In this document: in pieces, positions 23,632 to 32,185 of the stretch | How the letters are laid out: each line of letters starts with the position of its first letter | How positions within the stretch are numbered: position 1 is the stretch's first letter | NCBI RefSeq assembly: GCF_014205635.1 | Contig: NZ_JACIIV010000030.1 | Span: 1 to 38,371 of the forward strand | Reading direction: 5' to 3' | Length of the DNA: 38,371 bases | Origin: Polymorphobacter multimanifer | GTDB lineage: Bacteria > Pseudomonadota > Alphaproteobacteria > Sphingomonadales > Sphingomonadaceae | The notes under the pieces: generated by a model | What the model saw: the letters and a program-made list of their open reading frames with translations, nothing else | What the model was told of the DNA's origin: nothing | The model's database searches: none | Translations under genes and position numbers: made by a program

Positions 23632-24698
23632 GCTTCGACGAGACTTTTGACCTGGCGCCGGGCCATGTGATTTCACGCGTCATTCGCGGTGGCTGGCAAT
23701 TGGCCGGCGGTCACGGCGATGTCGACAAGGCAGCGGTGACCGCCGATCTTGCGGCCTTTTACGATGCCGGCATCACCACCTTCGATTGTGCCGACATCTA
23801 CACCGGCGTCGAGGCGATGATCGGTGATTTCCGCGCCGCGATACTGCGCGAACGCGGGGCGGACGCGCTGGCGAAACTCAAGGTGCACACCAAGTTCGTC
23901 CCCGATCTCGACCTGCTGCCGACCATCACCCAGGCCGATGTGCGGCGGATCATCGACCGCTCGTGCAGCCGGCTGGGCATGGAGCGGCTCGACCTCGTGC
24001 AGTTCCACTGGTGGGATTATGACCAGCCGCGCTGGGCTGAGACGGCGCAGCATCTGGCGGCGCTGAAGGCCGAGGGGCGGATCGCGCATGTGGCGGGCAC
24101 CAATTTCGATGCCGCGCATGTCGAGGCGATTGCCGAGGCCGGTGTGGTGTTCACCAGCCTGCAGGTGCAATACTCACTGCTCGATGCACGCCCGGCGGGC
24201 GCGCTGACCGACGTCTGCGCGCGACTGGGCACGAAACTGCTCTGCTATGGCACGCTGGCGGGTGGATTCCTGACCGATCGGTGGCTCGGAGTGGCGGAGC
24301 CGCAGCCCCCCTTCGCCAACCGCAGCCTCGTCAAATACAAGCTGATCATCGACAGTTTCGGCGGCTGGGAGTTGTTTCAGGAGTTGCTGGCCGCGCTGCG
24401 CCTTGTGGCGGACCGGCATGGATCGAACATCGCGGCGGTGGCCTCGCGTTACGTCCTGGGGCTGCCGCAGGTGGCCGGCGTGATCGTCGGTGCCAGCCAT
24501 GCAGGGCATTTGGCCGAGACGGTGGCGATCGGGCGTGTTCATCTCACCGAGGCGGACCGCGCCGAGATCGCCACAGTGCTGGCGCAGGCGCCGAACACGG
24601 AATTGGGGCCGAATGGCGAAGTCTATGCGCTCGAGCGGGACCGCCACGGGCCGCATGGCAGCATCATGAAGTATAATCTGGGGGATGCCCCGGCCTGA
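23628..24698 (+). CDS. Aldo/keto reductase
   Basis: This 356-residue TIM-barrel oxidoreductase carries the tetrad Asp53 and Tyr58 (FDCADIYTG), Lys89 (KVHTKFVPD) and His127 (VQFHWWDY). It differs clearly from the aldo/keto reductase at 825-1937 and belongs to a branch with a GGWQLAGGHG start. The ATGA overlap with the preceding small protein shows coupling. The 3' end overlaps the 3' end of convergent trhO by 35 bases. The substrate is unknown; an aldehyde from polyamine breakdown is one possibility, by context only. Confidence 0.9.
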   Translation: MSFDETFDLAPGHVISRVIRGGWQLAGGHGDVDKAAVTADLAAFYDAGITTFDCADIYTGVEAMIGDFRAAILRERGADALAKLKVHTKFVPDLDLLPTITQADVRRIIDRSCSRLGMERLDLVQFHWWDYDQPRWAETAQHLAALKAEGRIAHVAGTNFDAAHVEAIAEAGVVFTSLQVQYSLLDARPAGALTDVCARLGTKLLCYGTLAGGFLTDRWLGVAEPQPPFANRSLVKYKLIIDSFGGWELFQELLAALRLVADRHGSNIAAVASRYVLGLPQVAGVIVGASHAGHLAETVAIGRVHLTEADRAEIATVLAQAPNTELGPNGEVYALERDRHGPHGSIMKYNLGDAPA

Positions 24699-25626
24699 CA
24701 TCGGGTGCGGCGCCGATGTGGGTGGTGCCGCGCGCTTCGGCGAGCAGCGCCTGGCGGTGGCGCTCGGCATAGCCGGCCTGGGCCTGGGCGTCGCGAGTGC
24801 CGGCGCAGTGGACGCATTGCACACCGGAAATGTAGAGCGGCGACGCCTGGTCGGCGGTGCTGACCGGCATCCGGCAGCCGCGGCACAGGACATGCGTGCC
24901 TTGTTCGAGGCCGTGGGTCAGCCCCACGCGCTCGTCGAAGACGAAGCATTCACCCTGCCACCGGCTGTTTTCGGGGGACACGGTTTCCAGATATTTGAGG
25001 ATGCCGCCGTGGAGGTGGTGGACTTGCGCCACGCCTTCGGCCCGCAGGAACGCGCTGGCCTTTTCGCAGCGGATGCCGCCGGTGCAGAACATCGCGACCG
25101 GCGCATCCGGCCGCCCGGCGAACAGCGCCTCGCGATTGGCGCGAAACCAGGCGGGAAAATCGCCAAAGGCTTCGGTGCCGGGGTCGATGGCGCCCTCGAA
25201 GCTGCCCATCGCCACTTCATAGGCGTTGCGGGTGTCGATGATGATCGTGTCCGGCCGGGCGATCAGGTCATTCCAATCGGCGGGCGGCACATGCTGGCCG
25301 CGCTTGCCGAGATCGAGATCCGCCACGCCCATCGTCACGATCTCGCGCTTGCATCGCACCTTCAGCCGGTGGAAGGGCATGGCGTCGGCGCCTGAAAGTT
25401 TGATCTCCAGCCCGGTCGCACCCGGCAGGGCGCGGATGGCATCGAGAACGCTCGCCAAACCATCCGCCTCGCCGGCGATCGTGCCATTGATGCCTTCGGG
25501 TGCGAGCAACAGCGTCCCGCGCACCGCAGCGCTTCGGCAGCAGTCCTGCAACACATCCCGCACTGCCGCCGGATCGGCAATCGGGAAAAAGCCGTAAACC
25601 GCGGCAACGGAGAAATGCGAGTTCAT
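24664..25626 (-). CDS. trhO: tRNA uridine(34) hydroxylase TrhO (UPF0176, rhodanese-like)
   Basis: This 320-residue enzyme installs the 5-hydroxy group on wobble uridine of certain tRNAs. It has an N-terminal ferredoxin-like domain (about 1-95), a rhodanese domain with the active Cys loop MFCTGGIRCEKASAFL, and a C-terminal Cys-rich region (CRGCRMPV, CVHCAGT) for metal binding. The start at 25626 (MNSHFSVAAVYGFF) matches family members; the longer open frame to 26028 is antisense to the response regulator. It is divergent from the two-component genes. Confidence 0.93.
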   Translation of the reverse strand: MNSHFSVAAVYGFFPIADPAAVRDVLQDCCRSAAVRGTLLLAPEGINGTIAGEADGLASVLDAIRALPGATGLEIKLSGADAMPFHRLKVRCKREIVTMGVADLDLGKRGQHVPPADWNDLIARPDTIIIDTRNAYEVAMGSFEGAIDPGTEAFGDFPAWFRANREALFAGRPDAPVAMFCTGGIRCEKASAFLRAEGVAQVHHLHGGILKYLETVSPENSRWQGECFVFDERVGLTHGLEQGTHVLCRGCRMPVSTADQASPLYISGVQCVHCAGTRDAQAQAGYAERHRQALLAEARGTTHIGAAPDVRPGHPPDYTS

Positions 25627-25729
25627 GTGCGGTGTCTTGCGTTGGGGAGCGTCCTCCTGTGCCTTAGGGAAGCATCCGCTGCCGGACAACCGCTTGACAC
25701 GGTACCCCCCGCACCCCGACGATTGCGCC

Positions 25730-26488
25730 ATGGTCGCCACGCTCGATTCCCGAACCGCCGTGCGAAGCGCCGCCGCGCCATCGGCGGTGCTGGCTGATCC
25801 GGCGCGGGTGATCGTGGTCGACGATGATCCCGAGCTTCGCACCCTCATCGCCGGCTTCCTGCGCGACAATGGCCTGAACGTCGAAACCGCCGCCGATGCG
25901 GTCGAACTCGGCGCGCTGCTCGACGCTGGCGGCGCGGCGCTGCTCATCCTCGATGTGATGATGCCCGGCGAGGACGGGCTGTCGGTGGTGCGGCGGCTGC
26001 AGGGCGCCAACCGCCCCGGTATCATCATCCTGTCGGCGATGGGGGACGATACCGACCGGATTGCCGGGCTCGAACTCGGCGCCGATGATTATCTGGCAAA
26101 GCCCTGCAATCCGCGCGAACTGCTGGCGCGCGTGCGGTCGGTGCTCCGACGCCGTGCATCGCCGACCACCACCGTCCAGGCGCGCCGCTTTGGCGAGTGG
26201 ACGCTAAACATCGTCACCAGGCGGCTCGGGCTCGGCAACGGCAGCGAGGTGCCGCTCACCGATGCCGAATTCCGCGTGCTGACCGCACTGCTCGACCGGC
26301 CGCAAAGCGTGCTCTCGCGTGACCAGCTTCTCGATGCCGCACGCGGCGAAGGTGTGGAAATCTTCGACCGTGCCATCGACGTGACCGTCAGCCGGTTGCG
26401 CCGCAAGCTCGGGCCTTCCGACCCTATCCGCACCATCCGCAACCTGGGCTATATGGTGACACTCATCCCTGAGCCGATCGTTCCATGA
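25730..26488 (+). CDS. OmpR-type response regulator
   Basis: This 252-residue DNA-binding regulator has a receiver domain at about 26-140. It shows acidic pocket Asp31/Asp32, phosphoacceptor Asp75 in LLILDVMMPG and Lys124 in DDYLAKP. A winged-helix output domain follows at about 150-245 (LTDAEFRVLTALLDRPQSVL, then DVTVSRLRRKLG). I chose the ATG at 25730, which has no ribosome site. A TTGACA box at 25694-25699 is at a distance that would place transcription start near the ATG, so a leaderless message is possible. It overlaps the kinase gene by 4 bases and should be its partner. Confidence 0.93.
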   Translation: MVATLDSRTAVRSAAAPSAVLADPARVIVVDDDPELRTLIAGFLRDNGLNVETAADAVELGALLDAGGAALLILDVMMPGEDGLSVVRRLQGANRPGIIILSAMGDDTDRIAGLELGADDYLAKPCNPRELLARVRSVLRRRASPTTTVQARRFGEWTLNIVTRRLGLGNGSEVPLTDAEFRVLTALLDRPQSVLSRDQLLDAARGEGVEIFDRAIDVTVSRLRRKLGPSDPIRTIRNLGYMVTLIPEPIVP

Positions 26489-27936
26489 TCGAGCGCCTCA
26501 CCATGCTTCGCAGGCTGCCGATCCTGTCGCAGACGCTGCTGCTGGTGGTGTTCACGCTGGTGGCGAGCCTTGTGGTCAACTTCCTGCTCATCACGGCGCT
26601 CCCGGCACCGCGACTCGATTTCTATTCGATGCGCGACATCGCCGAGGCGCTGTCCGAACACAACCCTGCGCAGCGCGTGAAGCGGATCGATTCGCTGCTG
26701 GACATGCATATCGACGATGCGCCGCCCGAGCCGGTCGATCACATGGTCACCAATGCAAGTCTTTCGCGCCGGCTGGCCGGGCTGCTCGATCTTCCGGAAA
26801 GCCGGGTGCGGCTCTTTTACGAGGCAGATCAGTCCAACTGGCCGTTCCGCTACAGCGAGACTGCTTCCGGGGTGCCGATGCGGCTCGGGGAAGCGCAATT
26901 CTACAATACCGTTGTTGCCGCAGTGCAGCGGGATGACGGTCGGTGGAAGGTCATGCGCTCGCCACCACGCCCGTTCATCACCAGGTTCCAGAAACGCTCG
27001 CTCACGGCGTTCCTGCTTTCGGTGCTGGCGGTATTGCCGTTCGCCTTTCTGTTCGCCCGGCAACTCACCCTGCCCATCCGGCGCTTTGCCGAAGCCGCCG
27101 AGGCAGTGGGCGCCGATCATGCCGCCCCCGCCGTGCCGATCGAAGGCTCGACCGAGCTTCGCCAGGCCGCCGAGGCGCTCAGCAAGATGCAGGCGCGGCT
27201 GCTCGATACGCTGGCCGAGCGGACCGCAATGGTCGGCGCCATCGCCCATGACCTCCGAACGCCGCTCACTCGCATCGCCTTCCGCATCGAAGCCGCACCC
27301 GACCCGGTGCGCATCGCCGTGCTTGCCGATATCGAGCAGATGCGCGCGATGGTCGAGGCGACCATCGGCTTCATCCGTCATGGCCATGAGCTGGGGGAGC
27401 GGCGGCTGCTCGATCTGCACCAGCTCGCGGCGCGCGTCGTTGCGGATGCGCAGGAGATGGGCCATCCGGTCAGCCTCGCTGTGCTCGATCCGGGCGCCCG
27501 CAACTGGGTGATGGGGGATGCCGTGGCGCTCGAGCGCGTGATGCAGAACATCATCAACAATGCCGTTTCCTACGCCGGGGCCGCAGAAGTGATCGTGACG
27601 TCGTCGGGCCTTGAGACCGTGCTGCAGGTGGCCGACCGCGGACCGGGCCTTGATGACGCGCAGCTCGATGAAGTTTTCAAGCCTTTCAATCGCGGAGAGC
27701 CTTCGCGCAGCCGCCAGACCGGCGGGGTCGGCCTTGGGCTGGCAATCGCCCGGCTGATCGTCACAGCGCATGGCGGCGCCCTGGCCGCGCGCAACCGGCG
27801 CGGAGGCGGCCTGTTGCTTGAAGCCCGGCTTCCAGCCGTGCCGCCTCCCCGCCAGTCACGACTGCGGATCGGCGCGACGGCGTCACCTGTCCCTGCTGCC
27901 CTCGCCCTGCCGAAAAAGGTTTCGCCGGCCGCTTGA
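26485..27936 (+). CDS. Membrane sensor histidine kinase
   Basis: This 483-residue kinase has membrane helices at about 14-37 and 173-191 enclosing a periplasmic sensor of about 135 residues, with no family I recognise. A HAMP linker comes next (about 190-245), then the phosphorylated His255 in IAHDLRTPLTR. The ATPase domain shows NIINNAVSYAG (N-box), ADRGPGL and GGVGLGLAIA. The layout is that of EnvZ/OmpR-like systems. It is co-translated with the response regulator. The signal is unknown; the catabolic unit downstream is a possible target. Confidence 0.93.
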   Translation: MIERLTMLRRLPILSQTLLLVVFTLVASLVVNFLLITALPAPRLDFYSMRDIAEALSEHNPAQRVKRIDSLLDMHIDDAPPEPVDHMVTNASLSRRLAGLLDLPESRVRLFYEADQSNWPFRYSETASGVPMRLGEAQFYNTVVAAVQRDDGRWKVMRSPPRPFITRFQKRSLTAFLLSVLAVLPFAFLFARQLTLPIRRFAEAAEAVGADHAAPAVPIEGSTELRQAAEALSKMQARLLDTLAERTAMVGAIAHDLRTPLTRIAFRIEAAPDPVRIAVLADIEQMRAMVEATIGFIRHGHELGERRLLDLHQLAARVVADAQEMGHPVSLAVLDPGARNWVMGDAVALERVMQNIINNAVSYAGAAEVIVTSSGLETVLQVADRGPGLDDAQLDEVFKPFNRGEPSRSRQTGGVGLGLAIARLIVTAHGGALAARNRRGGGLLLEARLPAVPPPRQSRLRIGATASPVPAALALPKKVSPAA

Positions 27937-27952
27937 GACGGAAGACGTTTTT

Positions 27953-27968
27953 ATTGCAGCGCTGCAAT
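27953..27968. promoter_or_regulatory. Perfect 16-bp palindrome, candidate operator of the catabolic unit
   Basis: ATTGCAGC and GCTGCAAT meet with no spacer, giving a fully symmetric site centred on CG, 17 bases after the kinase stop and 144 bases before the receptor start. Spacer-free palindromes with a central CG are typical of LacI-family operators. A hairpin is unlikely because there is no loop. No LacI-type gene lies in the window, so the regulator would be encoded elsewhere. A second inverted repeat (GTGAC/GTCAC, 28039-28054) lies between it and the gene. Confidence 0.55.
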
Positions 27969-28112
27969 CAATTCCGGCCGCTCTTTCAATACGGTTGCAT
28001 CGTCATACTTGATTCGGGACCGGGTGGTTTCCAGTCAAGTGACCTTTGTGTCACGCGGCGCGCATGAGACGCACCAGTGGTACAAGGTGGCCAAAAAAGG
28101 GGTGGGGACGCT

Positions 28113-31055
28113 ATGCACAAACTTGTTTCATCGAGCGCTGTTTCGCGAGGCGCGCTGGTCATTGCGCTGCTCTTTCCAGCCATCGGCCATGCGCAGATTG
28201 CCAGTCCGCCGGCGTCGCCGCCGGCGGATGAGGGCGCGGCCGAAGAGACCATCATCGTTACCGGATCGCGCATTACCGCTTCGGGCTATACTGCACCAAC
28301 ACCGGTCACGGTGGTCGGCGAAGAGCTTATCAACCGCGATTCCAAGCCGACGATCGGCGATACCATCCGCGAACTTCCGGCCGTCGGGGCTTCGGCATCG
28401 CCCAACAACACCAGCGGTGCGGGCAACATCGTGGCGGGTGTCACCGGGCTCGATACGATCAACCTGCGCAACCTTGGCGTCACCCGCACCCTGGTGCTGT
28501 TCGATGGCCAGCGGGTCGTGCAGTCCAACGTCACCGGCCAGGTCGATATCGGCACCATGCCGACCGCTCTTGTGCAACGCATCGACGTGGTGACCGCCGG
28601 TGCGTCTGCCGCCTGGGGCTCCGACGCCGTATCGGGCGTGGTCAACCTCGTGCTCAACAAGAAGTTCGATGGCATCAAGGCGAGCGTCGAGGCCGCCGAT
28701 ACCTATGCCTTCGACCGTTTCAGCTACCGCGCGCAGCTGGCCATGGGCACCGGCTTCGCCGATGATCGCGGCCGGGTGATCGTGGCGGGCAACCTGTTCG
28801 ACGCACCGAGCGAAGTGTTCGCCAACCAGCGCAGCTGGAACAAGTATCGCCAGCTGGTCAACAACCCGGCGTTCGCCGTGGGCAATGGCCAGCCGCGGCT
28901 GATCCATGCCGACAATGTCAACCTTTCGGGCGCCACCACCGGCGGCCTGATCGTCGGCGGCTGCCGGCTGGCGCTCACCGCCACCGGCGCGTGCCCGACC
29001 GGCGGTGCCACATCGCCTGGAAGCCTGCTCGGCCAGCAGTTCGTCGGCCAGAACGCCCAGCTGGCGCCTTTCGGTGCCACCAATGTGTCGGGCCAGGTCG
29101 CGGCCAATGCCGAAACACTGCAGGGCTCGCTCAACAACCTGGCGATCCGCTATCGCACCGCCTCGCTGTTCGGCCTGCTGAGCTATGATTTTGCCGATTG
29201 GTTCAAGGTCTCGCTGCAGCTCAACTATGGTACCACCTTCTCGCGCAACAATTCGGTGCCGTTCATCCGCATCGGCGCGCAGGCGCCGCAGATCCGTGTC
29301 GACAACCCGTTCCTGCCAACCGCGGTGGCGCAGCAGATGCAGGCACAGGGGCTGACGAGCATCCAGGTCGGCACCACCAACATCAACAACGTCAACGGGG
29401 GCACGCTCGACTATAATTATTTCGCATCGAATGCGGTCGGCGTGCCGGTGGCCACCACCGACCGCACATTGAAGCGCGGTGTGCTGGCAGTCGAGGGTGA
29501 TATCGGCGGCGGCTGGTCATACAACGCCTATTACCAGCGGGGCGAAGTGACGGTGTTCCAGACCACCGAATCCAACGTCATCATCGCAAACTACAACAAG
29601 GCCATCGACGCTGTACGCAACCCCGCAGGCCAGATCGTCTGCCGCGTCAACGCCGATTCCAGCACCACCAACGACGATGCGGCCTGCCGCCCGCTCAACA
29701 TCCTCGGCACCGGCGTGGCGCAGCAGGATGCCATCCGCTACGTCAATGTCGTGCCCGGCGCCAACTTCCAGCGCCAGGAGCTGGTGCAAAACGTGGCCGC
29801 CTTCTCGGCGCAGGGCGCGCTGCCTTTCGGCCTCGCGGCGGGTGACATCAACATGGCGCTCGGTGCCGAATATCGCACCGAGCAAGGCACGATCACCAAT
29901 GATCCGGGAGCAGCGGCGCGCATCTATTCGGTCGCCAACTTCCCGAGCTTTGCCGGCAAGTACAATGTGAAGGAAGGCTTTGTCGAAGTCGATGTGCCGA
30001 TCATCAAGGACGGCATCGTCGATGGCCTCAACCTCAATGCCGCCGCCCGCATCACCGACTATTCCACCAGCGGCTCGGTCACGACCTGGAAGTTCGGCCT
30101 CACTTCGGACGTGAATGACTGGCTGCGTGTTCGCGGCACGGTTTCGCGTGACATTCGCGCGCCAAACCTCAACGAGCTGTTCTCGACCGGCCTGTCGACG
30201 CTCAGCTCGGCCGTCTCGCCCGGCACCAACACCACCGTTTCGATCTTCACCTTCGCATCGGGGAATGCCGCGCTCACGCCGGAAGTGGCGCGCACCTATT
30301 CGGCCGGCATCGTGCTGCGGCCGGCGTTCCTGTCGCGCTTCAACTTCAGCCTCGACTATTATTCGATCAACCTGAAGGAGGCGATCGTCAGTGTCGGCTC
30401 CAACGACGTTCTCAACCGCTGCAACGCCGGCGAGACGGCGTTCTGCAGCCAGCTGGTGTTTGCCGGCCCCATCGGGTCCAATGGCCAACCGCTGCTCAGC
30501 CAGATCAACACGGCGCCGCTCAACATCGCCAGCCTGAAGACCTCGGGCCTCGACTATCAGGCGGATTGGACCTTCCCCGCTTTCAATGGCGATATCCAGC
30601 TGCGCATGCTCGGCAACTATATCTTCACGCTGCAGCAGGAGCAGCTCGGTACCACGGTCAACCTCGCCGGAAACATCGGTCCGGACAACCCCGGCGGCAC
30701 CGGCTTCCCGCGCGCCCGCTTCACCTTCAGCACCACCTACAACAATGAGGGCCTGTCGCTCACTGCGCAGACCCGCTTCATCGGGGCGGCCAAGTTGCAC
30801 GCGACCTGGACTTCGGTCGATGTCGATGACAACACCGTGCCGGCGATCGCCTATGTCGATCTGCGTGGCAGCTACCAGTTCAACGATGCCATCCAGCTTT
30901 TCGCCACGGTGGACAATCTGCTGAACAAGGCACCGCCCAATGTTGCCGCCGGCCCGACGCAAGGCCAGACCTCCTATTATTTCACCGCCACATCGGGGAT
31001 CATCTACGATGCGCTCGGCCGGCAGTATCGCGCCGGCGTGCGGTTCAAATTCTGA
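28113..31055 (+). CDS. TonB-dependent outer-membrane receptor
   Basis: This 980-residue protein has a cleavable signal (about 1-28, ending GHAQ), a TonB-box-like EETIIVTGSRI and a plug domain (about 50-190). The plug includes NLRNLGVTRTLVLFDGQRVV and IDVVTAGASAAWGSDAVSGV. A beta-barrel follows and ends in the aromatic AGVRFKF typical of outer-membrane proteins. It should take up a substrate too large or scarce for porins. The plug resembles the oligosaccharide/peptide receptors common in sphingomonads and Caulobacter. I chose the ATG at 28113 because it starts the signal peptide. It heads the catabolic unit; a strong hairpin follows its stop. Confidence 0.93.
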   Translation: MHKLVSSSAVSRGALVIALLFPAIGHAQIASPPASPPADEGAAEETIIVTGSRITASGYTAPTPVTVVGEELINRDSKPTIGDTIRELPAVGASASPNNTSGAGNIVAGVTGLDTINLRNLGVTRTLVLFDGQRVVQSNVTGQVDIGTMPTALVQRIDVVTAGASAAWGSDAVSGVVNLVLNKKFDGIKASVEAADTYAFDRFSYRAQLAMGTGFADDRGRVIVAGNLFDAPSEVFANQRSWNKYRQLVNNPAFAVGNGQPRLIHADNVNLSGATTGGLIVGGCRLALTATGACPTGGATSPGSLLGQQFVGQNAQLAPFGATNVSGQVAANAETLQGSLNNLAIRYRTASLFGLLSYDFADWFKVSLQLNYGTTFSRNNSVPFIRIGAQAPQIRVDNPFLPTAVAQQMQAQGLTSIQVGTTNINNVNGGTLDYNYFASNAVGVPVATTDRTLKRGVLAVEGDIGGGWSYNAYYQRGEVTVFQTTESNVIIANYNKAIDAVRNPAGQIVCRVNADSSTTNDDAACRPLNILGTGVAQQDAIRYVNVVPGANFQRQELVQNVAAFSAQGALPFGLAAGDINMALGAEYRTEQGTITNDPGAAARIYSVANFPSFAGKYNVKEGFVEVDVPIIKDGIVDGLNLNAAARITDYSTSGSVTTWKFGLTSDVNDWLRVRGTVSRDIRAPNLNELFSTGLSTLSSAVSPGTNTTVSIFTFASGNAALTPEVARTYSAGIVLRPAFLSRFNFSLDYYSINLKEAIVSVGSNDVLNRCNAGETAFCSQLVFAGPIGSNGQPLLSQINTAPLNIASLKTSGLDYQADWTFPAFNGDIQLRMLGNYIFTLQQEQLGTTVNLAGNIGPDNPGGTGFPRARFTFSTTYNNEGLSLTAQTRFIGAAKLHATWTSVDVDDNTVPAIAYVDLRGSYQFNDAIQLFATVDNLLNKAPPNVAAGPTQGQTSYYFTATSGIIYDALGRQYRAGVRFKF

Positions 31056-31064
31056 TGCGCGGCA

Positions 31065-31089
31065 CCCCGGCCCTTTCCACGGGCCGGGG
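31065..31089 (+). terminator. Strong 9-bp hairpin after the receptor gene
   Basis: CCCCGGCCC and GGGCCGGGG pair perfectly around a 7-base loop, 9 bases after the receptor stop. No T-run follows. It probably lowers, without fully stopping, transcription into the enzyme genes, or protects the receptor message from 3' decay. Confidence 0.5.
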
Positions 31090-31149
31090 CAATGTGCCAC
31101 AATCCGCGAACAAGGGTTCGCAAATAAGAACACCATGGGGAGAGCAAAG

Positions 31150-32136
31150 ATGGACACGACACGCAGGAGCGCAATGGGAATTGCTGCCGGAGTGGCTGCC
31201 ACTGCAATGATCGGCAGTGCCGCCAAGGCACAGTCGGTGAAGCTCGGCAGCCCGCGCAAGACGATGTACTGGGTCGCGACGGTGACGCCGTGCAATGCCA
31301 AGGGCATGTTCGATCCCGGCGCCATGGCTGCCATCATGCAGTGGCACAAGTCGCAGGGTGCGGACGGCGTGGTCGTTCTCGGCACTTCGGGCGAGTTCCC
31401 GTCGTTCAGCCAGGCCGAGCGCAAGACCGTCACCGAGACGGTGCTCAAGAACCGCAACGGTCTCAACGTCATCGTCGGCCCGGGCACCAGCAACATCATC
31501 GAGACGATCGATCTCGCGACACACGCCGAGAAGAACGGCGCCGATGGCCTGCTCGTCATTCCGCCCTTCTACTTCAACCAGCCGCCGGTCGAGGGCCTCA
31601 CCGACTATTACAAGCGGCTGATGGATGCTTGCGGGCTGCCGACCAACCTCTACCATATTCCCGGCACCTCCGAGGTCGGCATTCCGATCGAGCTCCTCAA
31701 CAACCTCAAGGGCTATTCGCACCTCGCTGGGATCAAGGACTCAAGCGGCTCGGTCGAGGGCTATCAGGCATTCCTGGCGGCCGCTCCGGCGCTCAACATG
31801 CGCTGCGGCACCAACAACAACCTCGAATCCGCCCTCGAAGCCGGCATGGGCACCATCCTTGCCGATGGCAACCAGTTCAGCGGCAAGTGCGCCGCCATCT
31901 TCAAGGCCTATCATGCCAAGGGGGACTGGAAGGGCGAACTCGCCAAGCTCCGCGCCGCCCAGAGGGTGATGCGTGATGCCAACATGGGCGCCAACACCTA
32001 TGCGACGATGAAATATGTTCTCAGCCTCGAGATGGGCGGGCCGGAAATCTATGCGCGTACGCCCTATCCGCAGCTGACCGATGCGCAGAAGGCATCGCTC
32101 AAGGCCGGGTTGGCGAAGGTGAAGGCGATGGCGTGA
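31150..32136 (+). CDS. DapA/NAL-family aldolase with Tat signal peptide
   Basis: This 328-residue protein combines a twin-arginine signal (TTRRSAMGIAAG, cut after AKA or AKAQ near residue 28) with a class I aldolase barrel. The GTSGE motif is at 78-82, the catalytic Tyr168 is in YHIPG, and the Schiff-base Lys196 is in GIKDSSG. True dihydrodipicolinate synthases have YNVPGRT with an Arg for the substrate carboxylate; here the segment is YHIPGTS, so lysine synthesis is unlikely. Family members cleave or form 2-keto acids, usually giving pyruvate, and normally work in the cytoplasm. Export of the folded enzyme through Tat is unusual and fits its secreted neighbours. The GGGGAGA site selects the ATG at 31150. 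Confidence 0.9.
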   Translation: MDTTRRSAMGIAAGVAATAMIGSAAKAQSVKLGSPRKTMYWVATVTPCNAKGMFDPGAMAAIMQWHKSQGADGVVVLGTSGEFPSFSQAERKTVTETVLKNRNGLNVIVGPGTSNIIETIDLATHAEKNGADGLLVIPPFYFNQPPVEGLTDYYKRLMDACGLPTNLYHIPGTSEVGIPIELLNNLKGYSHLAGIKDSSGSVEGYQAFLAAAPALNMRCGTNNNLESALEAGMGTILADGNQFSGKCAAIFKAYHAKGDWKGELAKLRAAQRVMRDANMGANTYATMKYVLSLEMGGPEIYARTPYPQLTDAQKASLKAGLAKVKAMA

Positions 32137-32185
32137 GGCAGCCTCGGCCCCTCGCATCCATCCCCTCAATCGAAGGTTTGAACGC

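Noticed and set aside
28039-28054. CRP-type binding site
   Set aside because: The GTGAC/GTCAC arms are only 5 bp and the spacing and flanks do not match a CRP consensus well enough to claim it.
31150-32136. Naming this gene dapA (lysine synthesis)
   Set aside because: The protein is Tat-exported and lacks the Arg of the YNVPGRT motif, so dihydrodipicolinate synthase activity is unlikely.
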